This document shows, piece after piece, positions 6,275-6,285 of a stretch of 6,285 nt of DNA (position 1 is its first letter; every line of letters begins with the position of its first letter). The notes under the pieces were generated by a model that worked only from the letters and a program-made list of their open reading frames with translations, was not told the DNA's origin and did no database searches. The stretch is from positions 1 to 6,285 of the forward strand of contig CAYFJO010000582.1 in assembly GCA_964343305.1 (NCBI GenBank), read 5' to 3'. This stretch comes from CAYFJO01 sp964343305 (GTDB lineage Bacteria > Planctomycetota > Planctomycetia > Pirellulales > Pirellulaceae). The position numbers and the translations under genes were made by a program.

Positions 6275-6285
6275 CCCCTTTTTGA
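6211..6285. repeat. 24-bp perfect inverted repeat (REP/MITE-like or terminator-like), reaching the window edge
   Basis: The arm at 6211-6234 and the arm at 6262-6285 are exact reverse complements over 24 bp. Each contains the core GGGGTCAGGTACC or its complement, and an AGGTACCT palindrome. The 27-nt spacer holds its own small hairpin, CCGGG (6235-6239) with CCCGG (6244-6248). The right arm stops at the window edge, so the symmetry may go further. The A5-G4 and C4-T5 ends would let the stem act as a Rho-independent terminator in either direction. Similar GGGGTCAGGTACC motifs recur, to my recollection, as dispersed repeats in planctomycete and environmental bacterial genomes, some near REP-associated transposases; this was not checked. 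The kinase frame runs through the left arm and spacer and ends at a TGA in the right arm. Confidence 0.85.

Noticed and set aside
6211..6285. CRISPR repeat or tRNA-like structure from the strong inverted repeat
   Set aside because: There are only two arms in inverted orientation, with no direct repeats or spacers and no cloverleaf features.

Overview
The window looks like chromosomal DNA of a planctomycete, probably from the Pirellula-like lineages. The best evidence is the large secreted protein on the minus strand. Its N-terminus carries a basic stretch and the ERLESRRNLA motif, a variant of the LExRxLLA signature common at the start of exported planctomycete proteins. Its body has Calx-beta and FG-GAP-like modules, and its C-terminus is a short HExxHxxGxxH module of a kind I recall from planctomycete surface proteins. 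Base composition is moderately GC-rich throughout, with no obvious compositional island. The lineage is inferred from protein style only; there is no rRNA or other marker gene.

Layout from left to right: (1) positions 1-744, minus strand, the N-terminal 248 residues of a cobalamin-independent methionine synthase-like (MetE C-terminal/YxjG-type) protein that runs off the left edge; (2) 745-848, a divergent intergenic region with a 7-bp inverted repeat; (3) 849-1730, plus strand, a nitrilase-superfamily carbon-nitrogen hydrolase with an intact Glu-Lys-Cys triad; (4) 1758-4202, minus strand, an 814-residue mosaic exported protein; (5) 4203-4462, a divergent intergenic region with a perfect 12-bp palindrome next to tandem TTGGTG half-sites; (6) 4463-6274, plus strand, a receiver-PAS-histidine-kinase hybrid; (7) 6211-6285, a long perfect inverted repeat that forms the last codons and stop of that kinase and reaches the right edge.

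The divergent first pair (methyltransferase-like and amidase-like) could be co-regulated soluble enzymes of small-molecule metabolism, but no shared pathway can be named. The mosaic protein appears to be extracellular. It combines a spherulin-4/Sph3-like (GH135-type) glycosidase domain, a Calx-beta domain, six 47-residue FG-GAP-like repeats and a zinc-metallopeptidase-like tail, so it may act on extracellular polysaccharide or matrix. It is divergent from the sensor-kinase-like gene, which makes a regulatory link possible but unproven.

The three most notable observations are these. The kinase has glutamine at the position where phosphoacceptor histidine is expected, although the ATPase core is largely kept. 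The glycosidase domain appears to be nested inside the Calx-beta domain, splitting it after its first strand. A dispersed-repeat-like inverted repeat has been absorbed into the 3' end of the kinase reading frame.
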